Shown one piece after another: positions 1 through 8,357 of a stretch of 64,000 nucleotides of DNA. A model generated the notes under the pieces. That model was not told the DNA's origin. It did not search any database and saw nothing but the letters and a program-made list of their open reading frames with translations. Each line of letters opens with the position of its first letter. The stretch's first letter is position 1. The stretch lies in NCBI GenBank assembly GCA_016932255.1, contig JAFGDE010000008.1:1-64000 (forward strand), in the 5' to 3' direction. The position numbers and the translations under genes were made by a program. This stretch comes from Candidatus Saganbacteria bacterium (GTDB lineage Bacteria > Margulisbacteria > WOR-1 > O2-12-FULL-45-9).

Positions 1-201
1 ACCGTGCCGGACAACATCTATTTTGACGTAGTCGCCGTGCCGTGGCCCTCAGGCGGCGAGAAGATCCCGGCCGACCATCTGCCGACGAGCGATAACAGCA
101 TTTCCAAGATCGTCGGTTCAATCGTGACCGTTGATGACAGCTCGGACAGCGGCCTGGACCCCTGCGTCGATATTCTTAACATCAGGATGGAGGTACAATG
201 A
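1..201 (+). CDS. 3' end of an unidentified protein (partial)
   Basis: The reading frame is open from the first base and ends with TGA at 199-201, so the gene begins upstream of the window. The 66 visible residues contain a VVAVPWPSG stretch and an acidic segment ending in DILNIRMEVQ. I recognise no family; the beta-rich look would fit an extracellular or Ig-like domain, but this is a guess. The stop overlaps the lnt start (ATGA), so the two genes are probably co-transcribed and translationally coupled. Confidence 0.6.
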   Translation, partial: TVPDNIYFDVVAVPWPSGGEKIPADHLPTSDNSISKIVGSIVTVDDSSDSGLDPCVDILNIRMEVQ

Positions 202-1580
202 GCTGGCTGCTGTCGGCGCTCTCAGGCTTGCTGCTGGCGCTGGCCTTTCCCAGGTCCAGCCTGGCCTGGCTGGCCTGGCTGGCGCTGGTGCCGTTCTTTT
301 ACGTTCTACTCAGAGTGCGGCGGACAAAGGAAGCCTTGCTCTGCGGCCTGGTATTTGCCTGCGTTTTCTTTGCCATCCATCTGGCCTGGGTCCTGACGGT
401 TTTCCGTTTTGTCGGCCTCTGGATCGTGCTGGGCTGGCTCTGCCTGACACTGTTCCAGGCTTTGTTCATCCTGGCCTTTGTCTTTCTTGTCAGGAAAGTC
501 CCCAGGCCGGGCGGCACTTTCTATCCGGTGGTCGCTGCCTTGCTCTGGACCGCGGTCGAATGGCTGAGGGCCTGGGGGCCGTTCGGCGTGACAGGGGGCG
601 ACCTGGGCTATTCGCAGGCGCAGTTCCTGCCGCTGATCCAGATCGCCGGCTTCTTCTCGGTCTACGGCGTCAGCTTTCTGATCGCGCTAGTCAATCAGGG
701 CGCGGCCCTGTTCCTATTCGACCGAAAAAAATGGTCCGGCCTGGCCCTGAGCCTGGTCCTGGTGCTGGTTGCGGTCATTTATGGCCAGGTGGAGCTGAGC
801 CTCGGCCGCTTTATCCCGCAACAGCCGTCCAGATTTCTTTCACTGGCGCTGATCCAGCCCAATATCAGGCAGGAGGACAAGAACGATCCAAAACTGGTGG
901 CCCCGACCTTCAGATTGCAGGAAGAGATGTCGCAGCAGGCGCTCAAGCTGGAACCCGATATCCTGATCTGGCCGGAAACAGCTGTCTTCGCTTATCTGCT
1001 CGACCGGCCGGCCCTCATGTCGCGCCTGAAGCAGCTGGCGGCCAAGACCCGGCTCGGCCTGATCTTTGGCACGCCTTATTACTACCAGGGCAGGGCTTAT
1101 AACGCGGTCGTCTCGCTCAGCCCTTCAGGCGAGGTAACCGCCAGATACGATAAACAGCACCGGGTGCCTTTTGGCGAATACCTGCCGTTCAGGCCGTTGC
1201 TCTATCCCTGGCTCAGGAGGGTAGGTTATTACGAATCCGATTTCAGTGAAGGGCGGCAGCTGAGCCCGCTCAGGCTTGAGGGGCTGAGCATCGCGACCGC
1301 GGTCTGTTTTGAATCGACTTTCCCTTACACGATCAAGCAGCGGACCGGCCCCAAAGAGGATATTATCCTGCTGGTGACCAATGATGCCTGGTTCCTGGAT
1401 TCCTCAGCCCTTTATTTCCATCTAAACACCGGCGTTTTCCGCGCGATAGAGAACCGGAAGTATTTTGTTCAGGCGGGCAATACCGGTTTTTCCGCTTTAA
1501 TCGACCCTTATGGCCGCTTGCTCAAGAGGTCGAAGCTGCAGCAGCAACAGATACTACGTTTTCAGGTACCGCTGTCCTAG
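198..1580 (+). CDS. lnt: Apolipoprotein N-acyltransferase
   Basis: Transfers an acyl chain from phospholipid to the N-terminal cysteine of diacylated lipoproteins at the outer face of the inner membrane, the last step of lipoprotein maturation in diderms. The 460-residue protein has a multi-span hydrophobic N-terminal half (about residues 5-200) followed by a nitrilase domain starting near ALIQPNIRQ. The catalytic triad is visible: E260 in ILIWPETAV, K319 in YDKQHRVPFGEYLP and C370 in AVCFEST. Length is close to the usual ~500. A Shine-Dalgarno GGAGG precedes the ATG, which overlaps the upstream stop. The 3' end overlaps the convergent YqgF-like gene by 27 bp. Its presence supports a true outer membrane. 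Confidence 0.95.
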   Translation: MSWLLSALSGLLLALAFPRSSLAWLAWLALVPFFYVLLRVRRTKEALLCGLVFACVFFAIHLAWVLTVFRFVGLWIVLGWLCLTLFQALFILAFVFLVRKVPRPGGTFYPVVAALLWTAVEWLRAWGPFGVTGGDLGYSQAQFLPLIQIAGFFSVYGVSFLIALVNQGAALFLFDRKKWSGLALSLVLVLVAVIYGQVELSLGRFIPQQPSRFLSLALIQPNIRQEDKNDPKLVAPTFRLQEEMSQQALKLEPDILIWPETAVFAYLLDRPALMSRLKQLAAKTRLGLIFGTPYYYQGRAYNAVVSLSPSGEVTARYDKQHRVPFGEYLPFRPLLYPWLRRVGYYESDFSEGRQLSPLRLEGLSIATAVCFESTFPYTIKQRTGPKEDIILLVTNDAWFLDSSALYFHLNTGVFRAIENRKYFVQAGNTGFSALIDPYGRLLKRSKLQQQQILRFQVPLS

Positions 1581-1943
1581 GATCACGGCCGCGTGATCGT
1601 CGATCGCCACCAGGATCGGGCGCAGGGACTCGGGCACAAGGCGCCAAAGGCCGCTGGGCCGGTTCTCCTGCCAGTAAAGCCGCCTGGCTTCCAGGGTGGA
1701 GTTCTTTTCCGTGATAAAAGATATCTCAGGCAGGCCCGGGAGCGCGGCTAGCTCCTCGGCCAGCCGGCGGCCCTGGGCGCTTAGTCCTATGACCAGCGTG
1801 CTGACATCGTACTGGCGCAGCAGGCCGGGCAGCCGGCCGGCCAGTTCGGCCCTGGCCAGGACCGCTCTGGCAACGACTTGGCCTGCTTTGGTCAGGACAG
1901 CCAGACCGCACTTGCTTGTACCCGGATCGATCGCCAATATCAT
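1554..1943 (-). CDS. YqgF/RuvC-like RNase H-fold nuclease
   Basis: 129-residue protein starting MILAIDPGTSKCGLAVL. The AIDPG strand with its acidic residue is the first metal-binding motif of the RuvC/YqgF RNase H fold; TEKNSTLEARRLYW matches the family's E-S-T-x-EA region, and the end LVAIDDHAAVILGQRYL matches the last acidic helix (DD-x-AA-x-ILQ-x-YL). Family members process pre-16S rRNA or act on branched DNA; which applies here is not evident. A longer upstream frame exists, but the family N-terminus and a promoter placed 6 bp before this ATG fix the start. It converges with lnt, overlapping it by 27 bp. Confidence 0.8.
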   Translation of the reverse strand: MILAIDPGTSKCGLAVLTKAGQVVARAVLARAELAGRLPGLLRQYDVSTLVIGLSAQGRRLAEELAALPGLPEISFITEKNSTLEARRLYWQENRPSGLWRLVPESLRPILVAIDDHAAVILGQRYLKT

Positions 1944-1949
1944 GGGGCA

Positions 1950-1978
1950 ATTATATTCGAGAGACCGCTTCTTTTCAA
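1950..1978 (-). promoter_or_regulatory. Sigma70-type promoter of the YqgF-like gene (leaderless)
   Basis: On the minus strand, -35 TTGAAA (1978-1973), a 17-bp spacer and -10 TATAAT (1955-1950). Only six bases separate the -10 from the ATG at 1943, so transcription should begin at or within a base or two of the start codon, and no Shine-Dalgarno is possible. Confidence 0.8.
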
Positions 1979-1979
1979 G

Positions 1980-2008
1980 TTGACAATGACGTGCTGTTTC
2001 AGTATCAT
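1980..2008 (+). promoter_or_regulatory. Sigma70-type promoter of the SLH barrel gene (leaderless)
   Basis: TTGACA (1980-1985), 17-bp spacer, TATCAT (2003-2008), then seven bases to the GTG start at 2016. No Shine-Dalgarno is present. The -35 box is one base away from the -35 of the divergent YqgF-like gene, so the two promoters are back to back. Confidence 0.8.
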
Positions 2009-2015
2009 TTAACCA

Positions 2016-3782
2016 GTGAAACCCTTGCAATTCTCGGCTATTGCCCTGGCATTATACCTTTGTCTGTCCCTGCCGGTCTCGGCCAAGATCGCGCTGGACC
2101 CTTCGATAGTCGGGGTCGGCGCGCGCAGTCTGGCTCAGGGCCGCTGCTACGCCGCGTTCAGCGGCGGTCCGGACTCGATCTTTCTTAACCCTGCTGCTTT
2201 AACGCAGCAGCCCCGCTGGGGCCTGACCAGCATGTACTCAAAACTGATCAATCAGGTCAACTATGTCCAGCTGGGCTGGATCAACCCGCTTGATCTCGGA
2301 ACGGTCGGGGTCGGTTATCTTGATGCTTCGATCTCCGGCCTGCAGAACGCGGTCAGGGACCCGGTCACTGGCCGCATAACTTTTGAGGCCGGCCTGATCA
2401 ATTATCATAATACTATTTATTATCTTTCTTTCGGCCGGGTTTTGCTCAAAGATCTCTCGGCCGGCATCCATCTCAAGTTTTACAATCAGGGGTACAGCAA
2501 CGGCGTGACCGGCACAGGCTATGATGCCGATCTGGGCCTGGTCTATCAAGCGATGCCCGGGCTGAAGATCGGTTTTGTCCAGGGTAATTTCATTCCGGCC
2601 TCAATGGGCGGCAAGATCACCTGGGCCAGCGGGGCGGAAGAAGCCCTGGCCTCGACCAGCCGCATCGGCGTCAACTACTCCGGCGGATTGTATAACCTGA
2701 GCGCCGACTATAAAATTTATCCCATGCTGGCTGATGAGCCGGGCCTGCTCAAGCTGGGAGCGGAACTCTGGCTGGCGCCAACACTTGCGCTGCGCCTCGG
2801 CTCAGACCAGGAAACGAGCGAGACCAATTTCACGGCCGGCCTGGGTGTTATCTTCTCTGAATTCGAGTTCGATTACGCCTATCACCAGTACGGCGCGGCC
2901 GAGAACAATACGCACGTTTTCTCCTTTTCTTACGGCGTCGGGGCTGAATTGCCGGCCCAAGGCGGTCAGAAGAAAATGCTCAGCCTGCAGAGCCCGCAGG
3001 ATGAAAGCGTTCTCTTCCGCGACAGCACCGAGGTCAGGGGTACGGTCGCGCCCTCGGTCAAGTGGGTCAGCATCAATGCCCAGCCGGTGCCGCTGCTCAA
3101 CAATTCTTTCAGCGCATTGGTCAGCCTGAAGCTGGGCAAGAACCTGATCGAGGTCTCGGCGTTTGATGACGCCAATAAGGATCTGGCCTACGCTAAAGTG
3201 CGGATATTGAAGCTGAAGAGCTTCGCTGATGTGCCGAACGACCACTGGGCTGCCCGGCCGATCGCGATCATGGCCATGGAGAATATGGTCAGCGGTTATC
3301 CCGACAGCACGTTCAGGCCGGAAGGCGGCATCACGCGTGCGGAGATGTGCGCCCTGCTGATGAAGATCAGGGGCGGCAGCGGCGTAAAGCAGCCGACCAT
3401 CTTTGATGATGTCTTTAAGAGTAACTGGGCCTCCGGCTATATCTCCGGGGCGGTCGAGGCCGGCCTGGTCAACGGTTATCCTGACGGTACCTTTAAACCC
3501 AACGGCAAGATTACAAGGGCGGAAGGCGTGATTATCATTAGCCGTTTTGCCGGCTTGAACGATTCACGGCTGCTCCAATCGCCATATCCTGACGTGCCCG
3601 GCCGGCACTGGGCGGCCAAAGCCGTAATGTCGGCTAAAGAAGCCGGCCTGCTGGATTATCTGGGCACGACTTTCGGGCCCAATGCTCCGTTGACCCGGGC
3701 CGAGGTCGTCTATATGCTGTCCAAGACCCCGCAGGTGAAACCGACGATAGATCGGGTGCTTAACTTTGAGGAGGGCTACTAA
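2016..3782 (+). CDS. Outer-membrane beta-barrel protein with C-terminal triple SLH domains
   Basis: 588 residues. A signal peptide (cleavage near PVSA-K, residue ~24) is followed by a PorV/FadL-like stretch (about 25-305) that opens VGVGARSLAQGRCYAAFSGG and FLNPAAL, with amphipathic strands and repeated aromatics typical of barrels. An Ig-like or glucodextranase-like segment (about 325-395) follows, then three SLH domains beginning near residues 403 (FADVPNDHWA), 465 and 528, each with the GYPDGTFKPNG..TRAE pattern or a variant. SLH domains bind secondary polymers on peptidoglycan, so this protein probably ties the outer membrane to the wall. Known SLH porins (OmpM, Slr-type) carry SLH at the N-terminus; here it is C-terminal. 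The start is GTG, chosen from the signal peptide and the promoter. Confidence 0.8.
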   Translation: MKPLQFSAIALALYLCLSLPVSAKIALDPSIVGVGARSLAQGRCYAAFSGGPDSIFLNPAALTQQPRWGLTSMYSKLINQVNYVQLGWINPLDLGTVGVGYLDASISGLQNAVRDPVTGRITFEAGLINYHNTIYYLSFGRVLLKDLSAGIHLKFYNQGYSNGVTGTGYDADLGLVYQAMPGLKIGFVQGNFIPASMGGKITWASGAEEALASTSRIGVNYSGGLYNLSADYKIYPMLADEPGLLKLGAELWLAPTLALRLGSDQETSETNFTAGLGVIFSEFEFDYAYHQYGAAENNTHVFSFSYGVGAELPAQGGQKKMLSLQSPQDESVLFRDSTEVRGTVAPSVKWVSINAQPVPLLNNSFSALVSLKLGKNLIEVSAFDDANKDLAYAKVRILKLKSFADVPNDHWAARPIAIMAMENMVSGYPDSTFRPEGGITRAEMCALLMKIRGGSGVKQPTIFDDVFKSNWASGYISGAVEAGLVNGYPDGTFKPNGKITRAEGVIIISRFAGLNDSRLLQSPYPDVPGRHWAAKAVMSAKEAGLLDYLGTTFGPNAPLTRAEVVYMLSKTPQVKPTIDRVLNFEEGY

Positions 3783-6188
3783 ATGAAATGCCGAATGCCG
3801 TATGACGAATGCCGAATGAAGGTATTTATTATTTTATTAACTATTATATTAATGCCGGGAATTGCGGGGGCGGCGACGATCACGGTCTCGGGCAGTGCCG
3901 AGCTGGGCAGCGGGACATTCTCTGATACGGCCATGCTTGGCGACTCGGTCATTTTGGGTATCATCCCGGAGAACCAGTGGACCAGCAACGGCGTCAAGGT
4001 CAATAGCGCTGTGATCGACACCCAGGACAAAGATCATGACCTGCGCCTGATCAGCAACGGCGCCGGCGGCGCGCTCCTGACCTGGACTGACTACCGCACC
4101 GATAACAGCGGCGATGTTTACGCGGCCGCGGTCGATTCAAACGGCACGGCCACAGAGATCATTGTCGCTTCAGGCGCCAGCGCCCAGGACCAGCAGGAGA
4201 TCTGCCAGAGCATCAACAGTTCAACAGTGACCGGCGCGTATATCATCTGGCGTGATGACAACGATCATAATATTTACGCTAAAAAATATTCGTCCGGCGG
4301 CAGTTGGATCAGGTCGTACAAAGTCTGCACCGAAGCGGCCCAGGCTCAATTGGAACCAGACCTGGTCAGCGACCAGGAGGACGGCTTTGTGGCTGTCTGG
4401 CGCGATTACCGCGATGGCAATGCCGGGGCTATCTACGGCGTGCGCCTGGACAGTTCCGGCAGCCTGCCCGGCGCGACTCAATGGGTTATTAACGGCAACA
4501 GGATCTGCTCGAATGAGACCGTGTTGGGTGTTACCACCGAGGCTAGAACGCCTTATATAGTAGCTATGACCTGGGAAGGAGAGAGTCAGCCGACTTACAT
4601 GGTTGCCTGGAAGGATAGCCGGGAAGGGAACGATAATTTTTACTGCACCAAGCTGAACCAGGACGGGAATGTGGCGCTTGACCAGTTCGAACTCAATGGC
4701 ATTGCTGTCGTTGACCGGACCAGCGATAAAGATAATCTGCGCATGAAGGCTATGCGTACTTACAACGGCGCGTCCATGATCTGGCGCGAAGGCCCCGGCG
4801 GCGCCCGCGACATTTACTGCCAGATCATAGGGGCCGGCGCTGATCGCTGGCTGGGCGATTCGGGTTATTCCCTGGCCGTTAGCAGCGATGATGAGAGCGT
4901 CCCGCGTCTAGCGGCGCTGTCGAACTATTACAGTGCTTACAGCTGGGTCAGGTACAGCGGCAGCAGTTACTCAAGCTACATCCAGCGGCTGACAAGTTAC
5001 GGTACCCCGGAGTGGGGTTCGCCGGGCAAGTTGTTGAGCCAGCTGCCGATCGATATGTGCAATGACGGCTCGGACGGCCTTTATCAGGCCACTATTTTAA
5101 TTGACGGGGCCGATTTCTATGGCTATATCCAGCGGATCGACACCGAAGGCAGGGAGCTCTGGGGCAGCGCTGCCAGGCCGACCACGCATGCGTTAGATTT
5201 TAACCAGATGGAAGGCGTGCATTTGGTCAACAGTGACAATAACGGCGTGATCATTTGCTGGATCGAGAGCGACGTCGGCGGGAACAAGGACATCTATGTT
5301 CAAAAATTCGTTCAGAAATATCAGGCTTCGGGTAGCTATACCAGTGCTAAGATCGAGAACCCCGACCCGAGCTTTGAGGCCTGGACCAGCCTGAGCTGGA
5401 GCGATGCTTCGCTGACCGGCGAGGTCAGGACCGCGGCCAGTTCCAGCGGCCTCGATAGCGCGACCTGGGAAACGCTCAGCGCCAGCGGCGCAAGCGTTGC
5501 CAGCAACGGCAAATGGCTGCAGGCCAGGTTCTCGTTCGCGGCTGGCAGCGGCCGCACCTCAACGCCGCAGCTGAGTTCGTTCACACTGGCTTATGCCAGC
5601 GCCGGCGATACGACCTCGCCCGAAGTCGTCAGCGTCAAGGTCGACGGGGTGGAACTGGTCTCCGGGGACCCTGTTGCCGCTTCACCGACCATAGACTTTA
5701 TCGTGTCCGACGATCGGCAGCTGGCCTCGCTCGGTATCAGCATCGATGATAATCCCGAATCATATACGCTGGTCTCGACCTCTGAGACCAGCTGGGAAGC
5801 CAGGAGCCTGCCGGCGGTCGCTAGCGGCAGCCATACCTTTAAAGTGAGCGGGACCGACACAGCTGGCAATACCGGCTCGCGGACCTATACGATCGAACGC
5901 AGCTCCTCATCGGGTGTTAAAGGCGGTTCGGTCGCGGCCATGGCTTCGGGCAGCAGTGTGATTATTTCCTATGTTCTAGAGAACCAGGCGCGTCTTAGTA
6001 TCGATATCAGGGATATCACCGGCCGCAGGGTCAGGCATATTCTGATCGATGCCGGGTCAGTGGGCGCGGTCACAGGGTATAATGAGGTCAGCATCGATGC
6101 CTCTGATCTGGCCGCCGGGCCGTACATCATTTCAGTCACTCCGGTCAACAGTCCTCCGGCCGTGGGGCGATTGGTAATATCAGAGTGA
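3783..6188 (+). CDS. Large secreted protein with Ig-like and FlgD-like/T9SS-type C-terminal domain
   Basis: 801 residues, function unknown. The hydrophobic signal core is KVFIILLTIILMPGIAGA. About residues 70-520 contain repeated WxDYRxxNxGDVYA and WRDDNDHNIYA-like units, which suggests a beta-propeller. An Ig-like domain follows (about 615-705, DTTSPEVVSVKVDG onward), and the end (about 720-801) matches the FlgD Ig/sorting-domain pattern: RLSIDIRDITGRRVR, GYNEVSID, AAGPYIISV and a final GRLVISE. The GAGGAGGG ribosome site at 3768-3775 fits ATG 3783, which directly follows the previous stop. A second in-frame ATG at 3816 begins the classical signal peptide; the 11 residues between are encoded by a 7-bp repeat array. 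Confidence 0.7.
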   Translation: MKCRMPYDECRMKVFIILLTIILMPGIAGAATITVSGSAELGSGTFSDTAMLGDSVILGIIPENQWTSNGVKVNSAVIDTQDKDHDLRLISNGAGGALLTWTDYRTDNSGDVYAAAVDSNGTATEIIVASGASAQDQQEICQSINSSTVTGAYIIWRDDNDHNIYAKKYSSGGSWIRSYKVCTEAAQAQLEPDLVSDQEDGFVAVWRDYRDGNAGAIYGVRLDSSGSLPGATQWVINGNRICSNETVLGVTTEARTPYIVAMTWEGESQPTYMVAWKDSREGNDNFYCTKLNQDGNVALDQFELNGIAVVDRTSDKDNLRMKAMRTYNGASMIWREGPGGARDIYCQIIGAGADRWLGDSGYSLAVSSDDESVPRLAALSNYYSAYSWVRYSGSSYSSYIQRLTSYGTPEWGSPGKLLSQLPIDMCNDGSDGLYQATILIDGADFYGYIQRIDTEGRELWGSAARPTTHALDFNQMEGVHLVNSDNNGVIICWIESDVGGNKDIYVQKFVQKYQASGSYTSAKIENPDPSFEAWTSLSWSDASLTGEVRTAASSSGLDSATWETLSASGASVASNGKWLQARFSFAAGSGRTSTPQLSSFTLAYASAGDTTSPEVVSVKVDGVELVSGDPVAASPTIDFIVSDDRQLASLGISIDDNPESYTLVSTSETSWEARSLPAVASGSHTFKVSGTDTAGNTGSRTYTIERSSSSGVKGGSVAAMASGSSVIISYVLENQARLSIDIRDITGRRVRHILIDAGSVGAVTGYNEVSIDASDLAAGPYIISVTPVNSPPAVGRLVISE
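3788..3815 (+). repeat. Heptanucleotide tandem array (ATGCCGA-type, 4 units)
   Basis: Four 7-bp units: ATGCCGA, ATGCCGT, ATGACGA, ATGCCGA. The array lies between a start codon with a good ribosome site (3783) and a second in-frame ATG (3816) that begins the signal peptide. Seven is not a multiple of three, so changes in unit number would shift the frame from 3783. Confidence 0.85.
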
Positions 6189-6189
6189 A

Positions 6190-7269
6190 CTATTTGTAGA
6201 AGATCTTGAACTCGACCTCGAGCGGCCCAATCGTATAAGTATCGTGTTTGGCCAGGGTTTTCAGCTCGACCCCTTTGCTGTATTCGTTTATCTTTTTGGC
6301 CAGAGCGAATATCTGGGCATAAGGTACGCTGCCGATGCTGCCGCCCGGATCGGCCAGCACGCCGGCCTGCCTGGCCGCGCTGCGGGTCCGGTCCAGCAGC
6401 TTTTTGATCTCCTGTTCGATCTCCGGCACGGACAGCTTGGCCGCGATCTCCTCTTCGGCCACGGTTTCGCCGGCATGGTAGATCAGGCGGTTCTGGATCA
6501 GTTCAAAGCAAACCGGCACTTCCTCGCCGAATAAAGTATTGCGCGTCACCTTGACCGCGACTATACGCTCATCATTGAGCCGCTGTAGTTCGGCTACGGT
6601 GCTGTTAAAGTCCTCGGGTGAGATGAAGATCAGATGTTTGTCGCTTTGCACGCCGTAGCTGCGCACATAAACGTCGGAAGCGGAGAGGAGCTGCTTCAGG
6701 CCGGCCTCAAGTTTTGCTCTGTCCGGCCCGGCCTTGATCACGGAAGTCAGCAGTATCTCGTTGACCTTGAAGAGCATGTTGCCCTGGCGCGAGACCTTGA
6801 TCTCCTGGGTCAGTTTAGCCTTGGTCTTTTCCAGTGTATCGATCTCGCGTTTGGCCCACTTCAGATTAGCTTTAGCCCGGGCCAGGTCATTGTCAACGGC
6901 TTCCAGACTGCCGCGCAGTTTGAGCAGTTCCTGGTCGAGCCGTTCCCGTTCGCTGATGCGCAGCTCCAGCTGCTCCTTGGTCTGTTCCAGCAGCCGGGTT
7001 TTAGCCTGGACGTCCTGGCGCAGTTCCTCCAGGCCGAACAGAGCGGTCCGCGCGTCCTGCGAGATGGTCAGCATGACGCCAACGGTCATAAAGACAATGA
7101 TGATGCCGGACAGGATCGTAATGGCATTGGCTGTGTGGCGCGGCCTGAGATTGAAGACGGTCAAGCGGCGCCGGCCGATGGCCCGGCCGATGTAATTGCC
7201 GATAATGGCTATGGCCCCGCCGACCAGAAGCAGAATGATGATTATCTTGGCGCCGAAAACGAACATCAC
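6190..7269 (-). CDS. DUF3084 domain inner-membrane protein
   Basis: 359 residues. Two transmembrane helices (about 5-25 and 47-68) flank a conserved cytosolic loop, GNYIGRAIGRRRLTVFNLRPRHTA, the hallmark of DUF3084. A long coiled coil follows (about 80-155, heptads rich in L, E, K and R), then a soluble C-terminal domain. Function is unknown; the family is best represented in Cyanobacteria. It is the last gene of the fmdB-trpD-lptB-lptF operon and its start overlaps the lptF stop by 4 bp, so a link to envelope or LPS transport is a fair inference. The stop lies one base from the stop of the convergent 801-residue protein gene. Confidence 0.8.
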   Translation of the reverse strand: MMFVFGAKIIIILLLVGGAIAIIGNYIGRAIGRRRLTVFNLRPRHTANAITILSGIIIVFMTVGVMLTISQDARTALFGLEELRQDVQAKTRLLEQTKEQLELRISERERLDQELLKLRGSLEAVDNDLARAKANLKWAKREIDTLEKTKAKLTQEIKVSRQGNMLFKVNEILLTSVIKAGPDRAKLEAGLKQLLSASDVYVRSYGVQSDKHLIFISPEDFNSTVAELQRLNDERIVAVKVTRNTLFGEEVPVCFELIQNRLIYHAGETVAEEEIAAKLSVPEIEQEIKKLLDRTRSAARQAGVLADPGGSIGSVPYAQIFALAKKINEYSKGVELKTLAKHDTYTIGPLEVEFKIFYK

Positions 7270-8357
7270 TGCACGGCCTTTTTCGAGAGTATGTACCAGC
7301 CGACCCCGCCGGTGATGATATTGGGCAGCCAGGCGGCCAGGGAGGGTATGATCAGCTTGAGCTCGCCCACCGCCATGCTGATAAAGGTCAGGATGTAGTA
7401 AAAAAAGATAACAATGATGGACAGGCCCAGGCCGATGGAAGAAGATGCCCGCCGGGGCGAGATACCCATGGGCGCGCCTAGCAGGGCAAAGACGAGCGAA
7501 GCGAACGGGATGGCCAGTTTCATGTTGAGCTGTATCTTGAAGTCGGTCGTCTCAACGCCCATCTTTTCCTTGAGCTTGATGAAATCAGCGAGCTCGGCAA
7601 TGGTCATTTCCTCCGGGTTCTTGTCACCGATAAAGAAATCGGCCGGGGAGTATTTGATAGCGATGGACTGTTCTTTGAACTTGATCAGGTGTTTGTATTC
7701 GCCGGTCTCGGCGATCAGGTAGATGGTGCCGTCGCGGAAGATCCATTCATCCGATTGGGAACTCCATTTGGCCTGGCTGGCTGTGATGATCTGGGTCAGT
7801 TTGCCCTGGCTGAACTCCTGGACGATCACGTCCTGCATGGTATCAGCTTTCATCGTTTCGGCGTAGAAAATGCGTTTCAACTCACCTTTTTCCATTTCCG
7901 GCACAAAGACGTTCTTTTGCATCTTGGGCTTGTGCTCGGCCGTGGTGGCGATGAGCAAGTTCTTGGCCGCTTTGTTGGATTCCGGCACCACGACCTCGGA
8001 AAAGCTTAGATTGACCAGCGAAACCGCTAGCCCCATAAAAATGACCGGTATGATCAGGCGATAGAGCGAGATGCCGGAAGCCCTGAAGGCGATGACCTCT
8101 GATTCGCTGGACAGCCGTGAAAAAGCCAGCAAACAGGCCAGCAGTGTGGCCATCGGGAAAATGTAGACGACAATGCCGGGCAGGCGGTAAATGAAGACCT
8201 GCAGGGCCACGATCAGCGGCATGCCTTTGAGCACGACTGCGCGCACCAGTTCGAACAGGATCATGCTGGCGGAAAGTATCGCAGTGAAAGCGCCTAGGCC
8301 GAAAAGGAACGGTTCGATCAGTTCTCTGAGAATATAGCGGTCAATGATCTTGATCAA
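7266..8357 (-). CDS. LPS-export ABC transporter permease, LptF/LptG (YjgP/YjgQ) family
   Basis: 363 residues starting MIKIIDRYILRELIEPFLFG, typical of the family. Three N-terminal membrane helices, a large periplasmic beta-jellyroll-like region (about 125-265) and three C-terminal helices match LptF/G topology; AFSRLSSESEVIAFRASGIS is the conserved coupling-helix region that contacts LptB. It should extract lipid from the inner membrane and pass it to the periplasmic Lpt bridge. Only one such permease is present here, so it may act as a homodimer or its partner lies elsewhere; F and G cannot be told apart. It overlaps lptB and DUF3084 by 4 bp on each side. Confidence 0.9.
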   Translation of the reverse strand: MIKIIDRYILRELIEPFLFGLGAFTAILSASMILFELVRAVVLKGMPLIVALQVFIYRLPGIVVYIFPMATLLACLLAFSRLSSESEVIAFRASGISLYRLIIPVIFMGLAVSLVNLSFSEVVVPESNKAAKNLLIATTAEHKPKMQKNVFVPEMEKGELKRIFYAETMKADTMQDVIVQEFSQGKLTQIITASQAKWSSQSDEWIFRDGTIYLIAETGEYKHLIKFKEQSIAIKYSPADFFIGDKNPEEMTIAELADFIKLKEKMGVETTDFKIQLNMKLAIPFASLVFALLGAPMGISPRRASSSIGLGLSIIVIFFYYILTFISMAVGELKLIIPSLAAWLPNIITGGVGWYILSKKAVQ

